A stretch of 64,000 bases of DNA from Enterovibrio qingdaonensis (GTDB lineage Bacteria; Pseudomonadota; Gammaproteobacteria; Enterobacterales; Vibrionaceae): the NCBI RefSeq assembly GCF_028683135.1, contig NZ_JAJUBB010000009.1:62001-126000 (forward strand), read 5' to 3'. The position numbers and the translations under genes are program-made. Below are positions 1 through 9,299 of this stretch, one piece after another; the first letter of the stretch is position 1, and each line of letters begins with the position of its first letter. The notes under the pieces are model-generated. The model worked only from the letters and a program-made list of their open reading frames with translations, was not told the DNA's origin and ran no database searches.

Positions 1-1
1 A

Positions 2-2776
2 TTAGCACCTGCAGGCACTGTGCGTGATCTTCGTGTTGCGAAAAAACAAGGAGAAGAGGTTGCTTACTCGGCATCTGTTCGCCATTTAGCGTTTAACCAT
101 TGGACCTACCTGCCTGAAGTTCACAAGTTAAATGCGCAGATTTTGGGTGTGGGCACCCAAGGTAAGGCCGTGTTATCGATGAAAGATGACATCTTGCCTT
201 ATGGAAATTTCTTCCAAGCACCGCTGAATATCAAACGCGGTGATGTCTCGATTTACTGGGACTACAACGATACACGTACCGTGATTTGGTCGGATCATGT
301 AGCTGTCGCTGCGCCGCATATCAATGTCATCGGTGAGTTCCGATTGGACCTTCCTCATGATGGTGAGCCATGGCTGGCATTCTATGCGGAAGCCAACGCG
401 AACGACGCAGGCGAAACGTGGCGGTATTTACCGACATTGGCACTTGGCTTTGAACTGACGGATTACCTTTCCTCTGCGATTCGTGGCGGGCAAGCTGAAC
501 ATGCCAAATTGGTCTGGTTTGGCGACTTTGATACGTTCCCTTACCTGAAAAATGAAGGTGTATTCCAAGCGTATGTCCCTCTGAAAAATGGTCAGTTTAG
601 TTTCGACACACAGTGGCCGACACTGACCGATCTTCGCTTAGATCTACTTTTCCAGAATGATTCAATGTTCTTGGATGCCTCCAACGTCCGCTTGATGAAA
701 GCGCGTGGATATAATGTGAAAGGGCAAATACCTTCATTCAGCGAAGATTACTCAAAACTGCTTATTAACGCTGATATTCAGGCAACAGGTGATGAGCTGC
801 ATGAGTACATGCTGGCGACGCCGCTTGTTGACTCTGTAGGGGCGGCATTAACGCATGTTCAGGTCGACGGCAAAGTCACGGGCAGTATTGACCTCAATAT
901 TCCGCTTAATGGTGATGATGTCGACGCGAAAGGATCCGTGCGCTTAAAAGACAATGTCGTTTCGATTGTGAGCCCTGAAATGACCTTGAACAAGGTGGGT
1001 GGCACCATTGAATTTCACAACGACATTGTGTGGTCAAAGGGCTTTGATGCGGTTGTTTTAGAGCAGCCTATCAGTGTGGGTTTCAACGGGGAGACGGAGT
1101 CTGACAATTATCTGGTTGATATTGATATCAAAGGTAACTGGCAGGCTGATAAGTTGAAAGCGGCACTTGACCTTTCAGACTTAGATTTGGTGGAAGGTGA
1201 ATCTCGATGGGATTTGGACGTGGGAATCGCACTCAAAGACATCGGCTTTACCTATGACGTTAAGTTGGACGCCGATTTGGCGAACATGCGCGTTCACCTG
1301 CCTGCACCGCTCGATAATCTGGTTTTACAGAAAAGCAAAGGCACCTTGAGGGCATCAGGAAATGGTGAGCGTTTGGTCGGTCAGGTCACATTGCCAAATG
1401 TGAAGTATCAAGCGGATGTCGATATTCAAGGAGAGTTGCCTGAAGTGCTTCGCAGCCGTTTGGTTGTGGGAGAGGGAGAGCTTTCGTTGCACCCGTTGCT
1501 GGGTAACGCCGTCAGTATTGATGTATCAACACTGGATATGGCTGCTTGGAAAGGCGTTATCGATCGGCTGTTAGAAGCTGATAGCAAACACGACAAACCG
1601 TTTCCTGTCATTGTCCCAGAGCCATCTCGCGTTAATGTGAAAGCCAAGAAAATGCTCGCTGGTGAGCTGACCTTTAATAACTTCTCTATGGCAGCGAGAC
1701 AGAAGAGCGACGGTTTCCATATCTTGGTGGGAAGTGAAGAGCTGGCCGGTGATGCTTGGTGGGATGGACACAAGCGGCTTACAGTTTCTATCGAACACCT
1801 TTTCCTTAACGTCGATCTTGAAGACGATGCGGACGGTGATGTGGAACCAACGCGAGACACCAGCTTTGCCAGCAAGGCAGACAAAGGTGTAATGGCGAAT
1901 ATCCCGTCGACCGATCTCGTGATTAATGAATTGTGGGTTCAGGGATACCGTTTAGGGCGAGTCGAAGCCCAATTACTTAAATCAAACAACACATTGACGC
2001 TTTCAAAAATGTCGATAGGTAGCGGTGATACGCGATTTACGGCGAACGGAAAGTGGGCGATTACAGAAAAAGGGTTGAACGAGAGTCGGATTAAATTCGA
2101 TATTCAAGGGAACAACAGCAGCGACTTGATGGGACGCTTTGCTGTCTCAGGCGGGATTCAAGATGCGAAATTTATGACGAAGGCTGACCTTAATTTTAAC
2201 GGTACGCCTTGGTCGATCAACCTTGCGACGTTAAATGGTAGCGTTGATACCAAGCTGAAAGATGGTTATGTCAGTGGTGTTGGCGGCGCAGGACGTTTGC
2301 TCGGCTTGTTTAGTCTTGATTCGATTTTGAGAAAAATGCAGCTTGATTTCACTGGGGTATTTGAAGACGGTCTTGCTTTTGATGAGATAAGTGGAAGTGC
2401 AGCAATCACGAACGGGGTCGTCGTCACTGATAATATTCAGATGAATGCGCTGGCAGGTGATATGTTTATTAAAGGGATAGCAAATTTGGTGGAAAATCAG
2501 GTAAATGCTGATGTCCGCTTTGTCCCGGATTTAACATCTGGCATTCCTGTGTTCACCGCTTTTGCTGTTACGCCACAAACCGCACTCTATGTACTCGCTG
2601 TCACCACGGTGATTTCGCCAGTTGTAGATGCGTTTACCCAAGTCAGGTATCAGGTAACCGGGGCGATTGATGATCCCGTTGTCAGGGAACTCTCACGTAT
2701 AACAGGAGAGGTGACGTTACCTGAGCAGGCTACCGAGCGTCTGCGGACCGAACAGCAAGGGAGCAAACCACAATGA
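2..2776 (+). CDS. yhdP: YhdP, AsmA-like envelope phospholipid transport protein (5' end outside window)
   Basis: C-terminal part of a large AsmA/TamB-superfamily protein. YhdP is inner-membrane anchored and spans the periplasm; with TamB and YdbH it moves phospholipids to the outer membrane. The frame is open from base 2 with no stop upstream, so the GTG at base 20 is probably internal. About 924 codons are visible, while family members are near 1,270 residues, so roughly the first quarter including the N-terminal membrane anchor is missing. The visible part is rich in the alternating polar/apolar strands of the repeating beta-groove fold. It ends in the conserved C-terminal region with a hydrophobic stretch (TALYVLAVTTVISPVVDAF) and the motif YQVTGAIDDP. 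The stop overlaps the next start (ATGA, 2773-2776), suggesting coupling to the amidase gene. Confidence 0.93.
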   Translation, partial: LAPAGTVRDLRVAKKQGEEVAYSASVRHLAFNHWTYLPEVHKLNAQILGVGTQGKAVLSMKDDILPYGNFFQAPLNIKRGDVSIYWDYNDTRTVIWSDHVAVAAPHINVIGEFRLDLPHDGEPWLAFYAEANANDAGETWRYLPTLALGFELTDYLSSAIRGGQAEHAKLVWFGDFDTFPYLKNEGVFQAYVPLKNGQFSFDTQWPTLTDLRLDLLFQNDSMFLDASNVRLMKARGYNVKGQIPSFSEDYSKLLINADIQATGDELHEYMLATPLVDSVGAALTHVQVDGKVTGSIDLNIPLNGDDVDAKGSVRLKDNVVSIVSPEMTLNKVGGTIEFHNDIVWSKGFDAVVLEQPISVGFNGETESDNYLVDIDIKGNWQADKLKAALDLSDLDLVEGESRWDLDVGIALKDIGFTYDVKLDADLANMRVHLPAPLDNLVLQKSKGTLRASGNGERLVGQVTLPNVKYQADVDIQGELPEVLRSRLVVGEGELSLHPLLGNAVSIDVSTLDMAAWKGVIDRLLEADSKHDKPFPVIVPEPSRVNVKAKKMLAGELTFNNFSMAARQKSDGFHILVGSEELAGDAWWDGHKRLTVSIEHLFLNVDLEDDADGDVEPTRDTSFASKADKGVMANIPSTDLVINELWVQGYRLGRVEAQLLKSNNTLTLSKMSIGSGDTRFTANGKWAITEKGLNESRIKFDIQGNNSSDLMGRFAVSGGIQDAKFMTKADLNFNGTPWSINLATLNGSVDTKLKDGYVSGVGGAGRLLGLFSLDSILRKMQLDFTGVFEDGLAFDEISGSAAITNGVVVTDNIQMNALAGDMFIKGIANLVENQVNADVRFVPDLTSGIPVFTAFAVTPQTALYVLAVTTVISPVVDAFTQVRYQVTGAIDDPVVRELSRITGEVTLPEQATERLRTEQQGSKPQ

Positions 2777-3591
2777 CAAAATTTGGTGTCGTACAAATGA
2801 ATTCAGGTGCAATCGCGGAAGACAACCTCGATGTACTTGAAGGACAGTTAAAGCAATTACGTGCACAAGGTGCACGTCTTGTTGTCACACCTGAAAACAC
2901 ATTGGTATTCGGGAAAAAGGAAGATTACGAAAGATACGCGGAAGATCTTGGGCATGGCCCGCTCCAAAAGAAGCTTTCTCAGCTCGCGTTTGAACTCGGC
3001 ATCTGGCTAGTGATCGGATCTTTTCCTATCCGCAATAATGACGGAACGCTCAGCACTACGTGCTTGGTTTATGACGCAGCGGGCAACTTGCGCGCCTCTT
3101 ATGAAAAGTTGCACATGTTCGATGTGGATATCGCTGATAACCACCGCAGCTATCGCGAGTCTGATACCTTCAAAGCGGGCGAGAACATGGCCTTGGTGGA
3201 TACACCATTTGGTACTTTGGGCTTGTCTATCTGCTATGACATTCGTTTTCCGCAACTGTATGCAGCTTTGCGTCAACGCGGAGCGGATATTATTGTTGTC
3301 CCTGCTGCCTTTACCAAGGTGACGGGCAGTGCGCACTGGGAAGTGCTGCTTCGTGCTCGTGCTATTGAAACGCAGTGCTGGGTGTTGGCATCAGCACAGT
3401 GTGGCGCACATGAGGGTGGACGCGAAACCTATGGGCATTCGATGATTATCGACCCGTGGGGTCAAGTAGCTTGCACGCTAAACGACCATATCGGTACCGC
3501 GTGGGCCGACATTGACCTTGCAACTAACAGTGCGATACGCAGCAAAATGCCTGTATTGCAACATGCTAGGTTGCAATGCGCGATGAAATAG
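2773..3591 (+). CDS. Nit1-type carbon-nitrogen hydrolase (probable deaminated glutathione amidase)
   Basis: A 272-residue nitrilase-superfamily amidase. The catalytic Glu-Lys-Cys triad is visible as E41 (TPENTLVF), K112 (YEKLHMFDVDI) and C154 (SICYDIRFP). The stretch HWEVLLRARAIETQCW followed by YGHSMIIDPWG, and a terminal PVLQH, match the Nit1/NitFhit branch better than the Nit2 omega-amidase branch. I therefore infer repair of deaminated glutathione, a transaminase by-product. The protein is cytosolic, with no signal peptide. The gene overlaps yhdP by 4 bases and lies 81 bp before tldD, a common arrangement in marine gammaproteobacteria. The family assignment is firm; the substrate is inference from motif similarity. 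Confidence 0.9.
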   Translation: MTKFGVVQMNSGAIAEDNLDVLEGQLKQLRAQGARLVVTPENTLVFGKKEDYERYAEDLGHGPLQKKLSQLAFELGIWLVIGSFPIRNNDGTLSTTCLVYDAAGNLRASYEKLHMFDVDIADNHRSYRESDTFKAGENMALVDTPFGTLGLSICYDIRFPQLYAALRQRGADIIVVPAAFTKVTGSAHWEVLLRARAIETQCWVLASAQCGAHEGGRETYGHSMIIDPWGQVACTLNDHIGTAWADIDLATNSAIRSKMPVLQHARLQCAMK

Positions 3592-3672
3592 CGCAGTCTC
3601 AAATCATCAATGACCCTGCCACGTTATTCGTTGCGGGGCTATCTATTTTCAGTGCTAAAGAGCAGTTTATTC

Positions 3673-5118
3673 ATGAGTCTGGAACACGTCGAAGAAACGA
3701 TGCTGCACCTATCTGGGATCAGCAAAAGTCAAATTAGCCAAACGCTGGAGCATTTGGCGGCAAGAAATATCGATTACGGTGATGTGTATTTCCAGTCATG
3801 CTGGCACGAGTCGCTTGTCTTGGAAGACAGCATCATCAAGGATGGCTCATTTAATATTGACCGCGGTGTTGGTGTTCGTGCGATCACGGGCGAGAAAACT
3901 GGCTTTGCATATTCTGATCAAATCAATGCTGAGGCATTGATGCAAAGTGCCACCGCGGCGCGTGGTATCGCGGATAAAGGTGGCAAGCTCAAGGTTTCTG
4001 CGTTCTCTACCTCCGCGTACCCAATGATTTATCAGGCGACTGATCCGCTACATAGCATGTCTAAGCAGGAAAAAATCGCCCTATTGCAAGAAGTTGATGC
4101 GTATATCCGTGCGAAAGAGCCATTGATCCAAGAAGTATCTGCGAGCATAAGTGGTGTTTACGAGCAGGTATTAATCGCTGCGACTGATGGCACATATGCA
4201 GCGGATGTCCGCCCACTGGTGCGCTTGTCTGTGAGCGTGCTTGTTGAGAAAGATGGCAAGCGTGAACGCGGTGCGGCAGGTGGCGGTGGCCGCTTTGGCT
4301 ATGAGTATTTTGTTTCTGACGAAGACGGTAAAACCGTGGCCATGCATTATGCCGATGAAGCGGTTCGCCAAGCGTTAGTGAACCTTCACGCGAAAGGGGC
4401 TCCAGCGGGCACCATGCCCGTAGTATTAGGAGCGGGTTGGCCGGGAGTATTGCTGCATGAAGCAGTAGGGCATGGGCTTGAAGGTGACTTTAACCGAAAA
4501 GAATCTTCCGTGTTTACTGGCCAGCTAGGTGAGCAAGTGACCTCACCACTTTGTACCATTGTGGATGACGGTACGCTGCAAGATCGCCGCGGCTCGTTAA
4601 ATATCGATGATGAAGGTGTGCCTGGCCAATATAACGTACTCATTGAGAACGGTATCTTAAAAGGCTACATGCAAGACAAGCACAATGCACACCTTATGGG
4701 TGTTGCGCCAACGGGTAATGGCCGTCGTGAATCTTATGCGCACTTGCCAATGCCACGTATGACTAACACCTATATGTTGGCCGGTGAAAGTACGCCGGAA
4801 GATATCATCAGCAGTGTTGAGTATGGCCTGTATGCGCCAAACTTTGGTGGCGGTCAGGTAGACATTACCTCTGGGAAATTTGTGTTTTCAACCAGTGAAG
4901 CGTACCTGATTGAAAACGGTAAAGTGACGACGCCAGTGAAAGGCGCAACGCTTATCGGAAGTGGTATCGAAGCCATGCAGCAAGTTTCAATGGTGGGTAA
5001 CGATCTGAAGCTAGATCGTGGCGTTGGTGTTTGTGGTAAAGCAGGTCAGAGCGTCGCGGTAGGTGTGGGTCAGCCAACACTTAAACTGGATGCGATGACC
5101 GTTGGTGGTACCGAGTAG
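3673..5118 (+). CDS. tldD: TldD, metalloprotease subunit of TldD/TldE
   Basis: Larger, metal-binding subunit of the heterodimeric TldD/TldE (PmbA) protease, which trims unfolded peptides. In relatives it processes microcin B17 and degrades the CcdA antitoxin. The zinc motif HEAVGH is visible at residues 262-267 (H262, E263, H267), in the segment [14 protein letters not shown] start at ATG 3673, which gives 481 residues, the usual family length. An in-frame ATG at 3610 would add 21 residues unlike the family, and AAAGAG lies at a suitable distance before 3673. The partner pmbA is on the same strand at 5939, separated by the opposite-strand darP gene, so the two subunits are probably transcribed separately. 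A strong bidirectional terminator follows. Confidence 0.95.
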   Translation: MSLEHVEETMLHLSGISKSQISQTLEHLAARNIDYGDVYFQSCWHESLVLEDSIIKDGSFNIDRGVGVRAITGEKTGFAYSDQINAEALMQSATAARGIADKGGKLKVSAFSTSAYPMIYQATDPLHSMSKQEKIALLQEVDAYIRAKEPLIQEVSASISGVYEQVLIAATDGTYAADVRPLVRLSVSVLVEKDGKRERGAAGGGGRFGYEYFVSDEDGKTVAMHYADEAVRQALVNLHAKGAPAGTMPVVLGAGWPGVLLHEAVGHGLEGDFNRKESSVFTGQLGEQVTSPLCTIVDDGTLQDRRGSLNIDDEGVPGQYNVLIENGILKGYMQDKHNAHLMGVAPTGNGRRESYAHLPMPRMTNTYMLAGESTPEDIISSVEYGLYAPNFGGGQVDITSGKFVFSTSEAYLIENGKVTTPVKGATLIGSGIEAMQQVSMVGNDLKLDRGVGVCGKAGQSVAVGVGQPTLKLDAMTVGGTE

Positions 5119-5146
5119 TAAAGCGATAAGCTGCCAGATAAACACA

Positions 5147-5177
5147 AAAAAGCCGGAACTCAGTTCCGGCTTTTTTT
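5147..5177. terminator. Bidirectional terminator between tldD and darP
   Basis: Stem AAAGCCGGAAC with TTCCGGCTTT, an A-run on the left and a T-run of seven on the right. It serves tldD on the plus strand. Read on the minus strand it also follows darP, whose stop codon (5176-5178) overlaps its edge. Confidence 0.9.
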
Positions 5178-5706
5178 ATTCCGCGTCTTCTGCTTTAAGG
5201 GCTTTCAGAATCTGGAAAATTTCGCGAGATGCTTTAGGCGGCTTGTTGCTTTCTAGCTCTTTTTTCGCCTGGCGCGCCAGTTGGCGCAGCTTTTGGCGAT
5301 CGGCACTAGGATGTGCAGCAACAACGTCGTTGATAGCCTTGTCGCCATCAGCAACAACACGATCACGCATTTTCTCGATTTTTTTCAACTCAATGGACTG
5401 TTGACTGTGTTTGTTATTTAACAGGTCAAGTGCCGCTTGAATTGGCTCTGGATCGCGAGATCGCATCATCTTGCCAATCAGCTGAAGCTGACGGCGACGG
5501 GCTTCTTTTTCAAAGCGCTGTGCATCAATGATTGCGTCGTGAAGACTTTCGTCCAGAGGAAACTTAGCCAAAACACCCGGTTTAAGAGCAACCAGCTCTT
5601 CACCCAGCTTTTGCAGTGCTTCCATGTCACGCTTCATCTCGGATCGGCTAACCCAGATGATTTCTTCTTCCTCTTCCCAAGGCTCTCTTTTGTTCTTGCG
5701 GCCCAT
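5176..5706 (-). CDS. darP: DarP (YjgA), 50S ribosome maturation factor
   Basis: A 176-residue DUF615 protein. DarP/YjgA associates with late 50S precursor particles and helps mature the peptidyl-transferase centre region. Family features seen are the N-terminal lysine/glutamate-rich stretch ([20 protein letters not shown]), the motif [16 protein letters not shown] near residues 95-110, and a helical, basic C-terminal half ([16 protein letters not shown]). Length matches the family. It lies between tldD and pmbA on the opposite strand, convergent with tldD and divergent from pmbA, and is monocistronic. The 232 bp between its start and pmbA must hold promoters for both, but no motif there is convincing. 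Confidence 0.93.
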   Translation of the reverse strand: MGRKNKREPWEEEEEIIWVSRSEMKRDMEALQKLGEELVALKPGVLAKFPLDESLHDAIIDAQRFEKEARRRQLQLIGKMMRSRDPEPIQAALDLLNNKHSQQSIELKKIEKMRDRVVADGDKAINDVVAAHPSADRQKLRQLARQAKKELESNKPPKASREIFQILKALKAEDAE

Positions 5707-5938
5707 ATTCTATCCCGAGGTTATCGCTTACTTTAACGGCGTAGTGTATACCGAAATCGAAAGATCACGAAATAGTGCGCGATCCAAGCACATGCGATGC
5801 GATTTCAAGTGAACATATGCGCCGCCTATCAAAAGGGGGGATTTCTCCCAGCAAATATCGTGTTTGCCTGAGTTTTTTACGTCAGCGGCGTGATGAGAGT
5901 GGTATGCTTAGAATCAACATACATGATGTGATGAGTTT

Positions 5939-7279
5939 ATGGACGTGAAACAACAAGTTGCTCAGCAGCGTGCCGAGCTCGAAGTCGCAGTCAAGCGCGC
6001 ACTGGAGATGGCAAGTAAAAAAGCCGATGCTGCGGAAGTCGCGATTACGAAAACGACAGGTATTAGTGTCGCAACGCGCATGTGCGAAGTTGAAAGCGTT
6101 GAATTCAATAGCGATGGTGCCCTAGGCATTACCGTTTATCGCGGCCAGCGCAAAGGCAGTGCATCAACGTCAGATCTGTCAGAGAAAGCGATTGCCGAGA
6201 CGGTTGAAGCGGCACTGGATATCGCTAATTACACCTCAGAAGACCCGTTTTCCGGTCCCGCTCCCGCAGAGCTAATGGCGTATGACTACCCTGATTTAGA
6301 TCTGTTCTATCCCGATGAGCCAGAGCCTGACCATGCCGCCGAAAAGGCAATTGCAGCAGAGCGAGCAGCGTTGGAATACGATGAGCGCATTAAATTTAGT
6401 GATGGTGCAAGCTACGACAGCCACTACGGTGTCAGGGTATACGGAAACAGCCATGGCATGCTGGGAAGTTACGCATCTAGTCGTCACAGCATCAGTTGTA
6501 GTGTGATTGCCGAAGACAGCAAAGGCATGGAGCGTGACTACAGCTACACCGTAGCCCGTGATAAGAAAGAGCTTTGGACACCAGAACAAGTTGGTATTGA
6601 AGCGGCGAAGCGCACCATTATGCGTATCGAACCGCAGCGCATGAAAACCTGCCAAGTACCGGTCATGTTTGCTGCAGATGTCGCGACAGGCCTACTTGGT
6701 CATTTGGTGATGGGGATCAGCGGCTCTAACTTGTATCGCAAGTCATCCTTTTTGCTAGACAAGCTAGGTGATCAGATTTTGCCTGAGTGGTTCTCTGTTT
6801 ATGAGCGTCCACACCTTCTAAAAGGCATGGCAAGTGCTCCCTTTGATAGCGAAGGCGTGGTCACCAAAGATCTTGATATCATCAAAGACGGTGTTTTGCA
6901 GACTTACTTAGCAACCAGCTATGCCGCGCGTAAACTGGGTATGCAGCCAACAGGACATGCTGGTGGAATTCATAACTGGTTTGTAGGCAATACCGGCCAA
7001 TCTTTCGAGCAAATGCTAAAAGAGCTGGGAACTGGTGTTCTGGTTACAGAGCTAATGGGACAAGGCGTGAATATCGTCACAGGCGACTACTCACGTGGTG
7101 CAGCCGGTTTCTGGGTAGAAAACGGCGAAATCAAATACCCAGTTAGCGAATTCACCATTGCTGGTAATCTTGCAGAAATGTATAAGCAAATCGTCGCAGT
7201 AGGTGCAGACACGGAATACCGTAGTCAGATCCAGATGGGATCGGTGCTTATTGAATCAATGAAGGTTGGCGGCGAGTAA
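5939..7279 (+). CDS. pmbA: PmbA/TldE, partner subunit of the TldD/E protease
   Basis: A 446-residue TldE subunit, the partner of TldD in the processing protease that is needed for microcin B17 maturation in enterics. It belongs to the same fold family as TldD but lacks the HExxxH zinc motif, as expected for TldE. Recognisable stretches are [20 protein letters not shown] in the N-terminal domain, and [36 protein letters not shown] and [11 protein letters not shown] in the C-terminal domain. The ATG at 5939 gives a normal family length; the Shine-Dalgarno sequence is weak. It is followed by an ERIC-like repeat and a shared terminator. Confidence 0.95.
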   Translation: MDVKQQVAQQRAELEVAVKRALEMASKKADAAEVAITKTTGISVATRMCEVESVEFNSDGALGITVYRGQRKGSASTSDLSEKAIAETVEAALDIANYTSEDPFSGPAPAELMAYDYPDLDLFYPDEPEPDHAAEKAIAAERAALEYDERIKFSDGASYDSHYGVRVYGNSHGMLGSYASSRHSISCSVIAEDSKGMERDYSYTVARDKKELWTPEQVGIEAAKRTIMRIEPQRMKTCQVPVMFAADVATGLLGHLVMGISGSNLYRKSSFLLDKLGDQILPEWFSVYERPHLLKGMASAPFDSEGVVTKDLDIIKDGVLQTYLATSYAARKLGMQPTGHAGGIHNWFVGNTGQSFEQMLKELGTGVLVTELMGQGVNIVTGDYSRGAAGFWVENGEIKYPVSEFTIAGNLAEMYKQIVAVGADTEYRSQIQMGSVLIESMKVGGE

Positions 7280-7284
7280 ATCGC

Positions 7285-7425
7285 GTCGCCCTTTGCACCC
7301 TGGCGTCGTTTACTGCATATTTTTGCCCTAGTCACTTAGCCTACTAAGCTCCCAGGGACAAAAATACTTGCTGCCTCGCCAGGGCACAAATGGCTTAGCG
7401 ATTGCAGCCATATACTTCATGGGTT
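7285..7425. repeat. ERIC-like imperfect palindromic intergenic element
   Basis: The pmbA-mgtE gap holds a long imperfect inverted repeat centred near 7341. The core CTTAG (7335-7339) and CTAAG (7344-7348) flank CCTA. Outer arms GCACCCTGGCG (7295-7305) and CGCCAGGGCAC (7377-7387) match at 9 of 11 positions, and TATTTTTG faces CAAAAATA between them. On the minus strand the core contains GGGAGCTTAG and AAGTGACTAGGG. These resemble the ERIC core, from memory AGGAGCTTAC with AAGTGACTGGGG. The outer limits are approximate; the right limit was set by a weak match to the ERIC end (TGCAGC then GGGT near 7404-7424). It is non-coding and, as expected for ERICs, lies in a transcribed intergenic region. 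Confidence 0.6.
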
Positions 7426-7498
7426 CAAAAGCTTGAGGCCTAGCTACAACAAAATTGGCTTAGCAAAAATAGGCGAGTAGATGACCTGCTCCAAATAG

Positions 7499-7527
7499 AA
7501 AAAGGCTTTCGAGAGAAAGCCTTTTTT
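7499..7527. terminator. Bidirectional terminator between pmbA and mgtE
   Basis: Perfect 10-bp stem AAAGGCTTTC/GAAAGCCTTT with a GAGA loop (7511-7514, GNRA type). It is flanked by an A-run on the left and a T-run on the right, so it can act on both converging transcripts. It sits 3 bases beyond the mgtE stop. Confidence 0.9.
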
Positions 7528-7529
7528 CG

Positions 7530-8897
7530 TTATACGAGGAAGAGGGTAGCCAGTCCGAGGAAGACGGAGAGACCAACCATGTCGGTGATGGTGGTCAGTG
7601 CCATACCGCCTGCAAGAGCAGGATCGACTTTCATCTTTTTCAGCAATATTGGCACGGTTACACCCGCGACACCTGCGACAAAAAGATTTGTCAGCATGGC
7701 TGCGGCGATAATGCCGCCTAGCATGAAGTCGCCTTTCCAAAGCACCACAATACCACCAATGATACTCGCCCAAACTACACCGTTGAGTAGGCCGACTAGG
7801 GCCTCTTTACTGAGTAGCCAGCGAGTGTTCGAGTCACCGATATGGCCCACGGCAAGGCCGCGGATAACCAGTGCGACGGTTTGGTTACCTGCAACACCAC
7901 CCATGGAGGGGACGATGGTCATCAAAACGGCGATGGCTGCCATTTGTTGAAGCGTCGCTTCAAACAAGTTTGAAACCGAGGCAGCGGCGAGTGCGGCAAG
8001 CACATTACAGCCCAGCCATATGCTACGGCTACGCGCTGATTTTAGTACGGGTGCGAAGGTGTCTTCTTCGTCATCCAGACCCGCCATACTCATCATCGAG
8101 TGTTCAGCATCTTCACGGATAATATCGACCACGTCATCGATGGTGATACGACCTACAAGGTGATGCTCCTCATCGACAACAGGGGCAGATACCCAGTTAC
8201 GACGTTCAAAGATACTGGCGACATCGCTGTCTTCCATATCGACGGGAATTGCATCATCCACGTCTTCCATGATTTCCAATACTTCAGTATCGGGTTGGGT
8301 GGTCAATAGCACGGTGATAGGGAGCTCACCGATGAGGCGGCTGTTTTCATCAACCACGTACAGGGCATCGGTTGCTTCAGGTAGCTCACCTTTCATACGT
8401 AGGTAGCGCAGAACCACGTCGACAGTAACGTCTGAGCGTATGGTCACCACGTCGGTATTCATCATACCGCCGGCAGTATCTTCTGGGTATGCCAGTGCCT
8501 GTTCTACGCGTGCACGATCCTGCGCATCCATCTGGGACAGGACGTCTTGCGAGACTTGTTCTGGCAAGCTTCGCAGCAGGTAAGCAACGTCATCGGTGTC
8601 CATGCCTTCCGTTGCAGCTGCAAGCTGATCCGGCTGCATGTGAACCATGATCCCGTCTTTAACGTCTTCTGACAGTTCTTCGAGGATCTCGCCCTGTTCT
8701 TCAGGATCGGTTAACTGCCAGAGAACCAAACGGCTCTTTGGGGGGGAAGCCTCGAGAAGGTGGGCAATGTCTTCCGGTTCCATGTCCTCGAGCATGCGGC
8801 GGACATGGACGAACATACCGTTTTCAAGGGCGCGACTAACTTCCTGCAACGTTTGGTGCGTTTGGCTAGGCTGTTCTACTTCGTAATTCTCTGCCAT
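7530..8897 (-). CDS. mgtE: MgtE-family magnesium channel/transporter
   Basis: A 455-residue MgtE magnesium transporter. Domains in order: N-terminal superhelical domain (about 1-135), a CBS pair (about 137-260, with YPEDTAGGMMNTD at its start and VGRITIDDVVDIIREDA at its end), then five membrane helices from about residue 290 (IWLGCNVLAALAAAS onward). Acidic residues of the N and CBS domains bind Mg2+ and close the pore when cytosolic Mg2+ is high, so gating is autoregulated at the protein level. It lies 126 bp downstream of npr on the same strand and may partly share transcripts. A strong hairpin sits in that gap. Length and architecture are normal. Confidence 0.95.
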   Translation of the reverse strand: MAENYEVEQPSQTHQTLQEVSRALENGMFVHVRRMLEDMEPEDIAHLLEASPPKSRLVLWQLTDPEEQGEILEELSEDVKDGIMVHMQPDQLAAATEGMDTDDVAYLLRSLPEQVSQDVLSQMDAQDRARVEQALAYPEDTAGGMMNTDVVTIRSDVTVDVVLRYLRMKGELPEATDALYVVDENSRLIGELPITVLLTTQPDTEVLEIMEDVDDAIPVDMEDSDVASIFERRNWVSAPVVDEEHHLVGRITIDDVVDIIREDAEHSMMSMAGLDDEEDTFAPVLKSARSRSIWLGCNVLAALAAASVSNLFEATLQQMAAIAVLMTIVPSMGGVAGNQTVALVIRGLAVGHIGDSNTRWLLSKEALVGLLNGVVWASIIGGIVVLWKGDFMLGGIIAAAMLTNLFVAGVAGVTVPILLKKMKVDPALAGGMALTTITDMVGLSVFLGLATLFLV

Positions 8898-8948
8898 GGA
8901 ATTGTCCGTTTGACGACGGGTAACGCAATGACATGAATATTAACGTAA

Positions 8949-8983
8949 TCTGCGGGCACTGTCTTTGGACAATTACCCGCAGA
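8949..8983. other. Two-tier hairpin in the npr-mgtE gap
   Basis: Outer stem TCTGCGGG (8949-8956) with CCCGCAGA (8976-8983), and an inner stem TGTC/GACA around TTTG. It lies about 50 bases before the mgtE start on the minus strand. There is no U-run on either side, so a simple terminator is unlikely. It could be an RNA processing site, a transcript 3'-end stabiliser for the rpoN-npr operon, or part of an mgtE leader. Confidence 0.4.
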
Positions 8984-9023
8984 AGAAAGATGAATAAGGG
9001 TGATGAGAATATGCGCGAGGGGC

Positions 9024-9299
9024 TTAGCTTTCTTCGTCGAATCCCGCTTCTATCAAGGAGGTGACTGCATGGAGTGCCTGCTCTGCCTGCTCTCCATTTG
9101 CGGTTATCTGAATTTGCTCACCTTGGCTAGAGTCCAGCAGCAAAATAGCCATGACACTATCTGCGGTAACAGTTTGATCATCCTTGGAAATTGTCACTTC
9201 CGCGTCAAAGCTTTGTGCCAGTTCAACCAATTTAATAGCAGCACGAGCATGCAAACCTAATCGATTTCGGATCAGGACGTCTTTGCTAAGTTGGCTCAT
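9024..9299 (-). CDS. npr: NPr, HPr-like phosphocarrier of the nitrogen PTS
   Basis: A 91-residue HPr-family protein (ptsO product). It relays phosphate from EI-Ntr (PtsP) to EIIA-Ntr (PtsN). The active-site histidine is H17 in [10 protein letters not shown]. The HPr seryl region is replaced by [16 protein letters not shown], typical of NPr. It is the last gene of the rpoN-hpf-ptsN-rapZ-npr block, and its start overlaps the rapZ stop by 4 bases (9296-9299), implying coupled translation. Known roles include potassium balance, LPS synthesis control and nitrogen signalling; here it sits in the same transcription unit as its acceptor PtsN. Confidence 0.95.
   Translation of the reverse strand: MSQLSKDVLIRNRLGLHARAAIKLVELAQSFDAEVTISKDDQTVTADSVMAILLLDSSQGEQIQITANGEQAEQALHAVTSLIEAGFDEES

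Noticed and set aside
5102-5736. Plus-strand frames antisense to darP
   Set aside because: They start in the tldD tail or inside darP and have Ser/Arg-rich composition typical of shadow frames.
7444-7773. Minus-strand open frame overlapping the mgtE 3' end
   Set aside because: It is an out-of-frame shadow of mgtE running through the terminator and into the ERIC-like repeat; no ribosome site.
8898-9023. Magnesium riboswitch (M-box) before mgtE
   Set aside because: The gap is too short for an M-box and only one hairpin is present.
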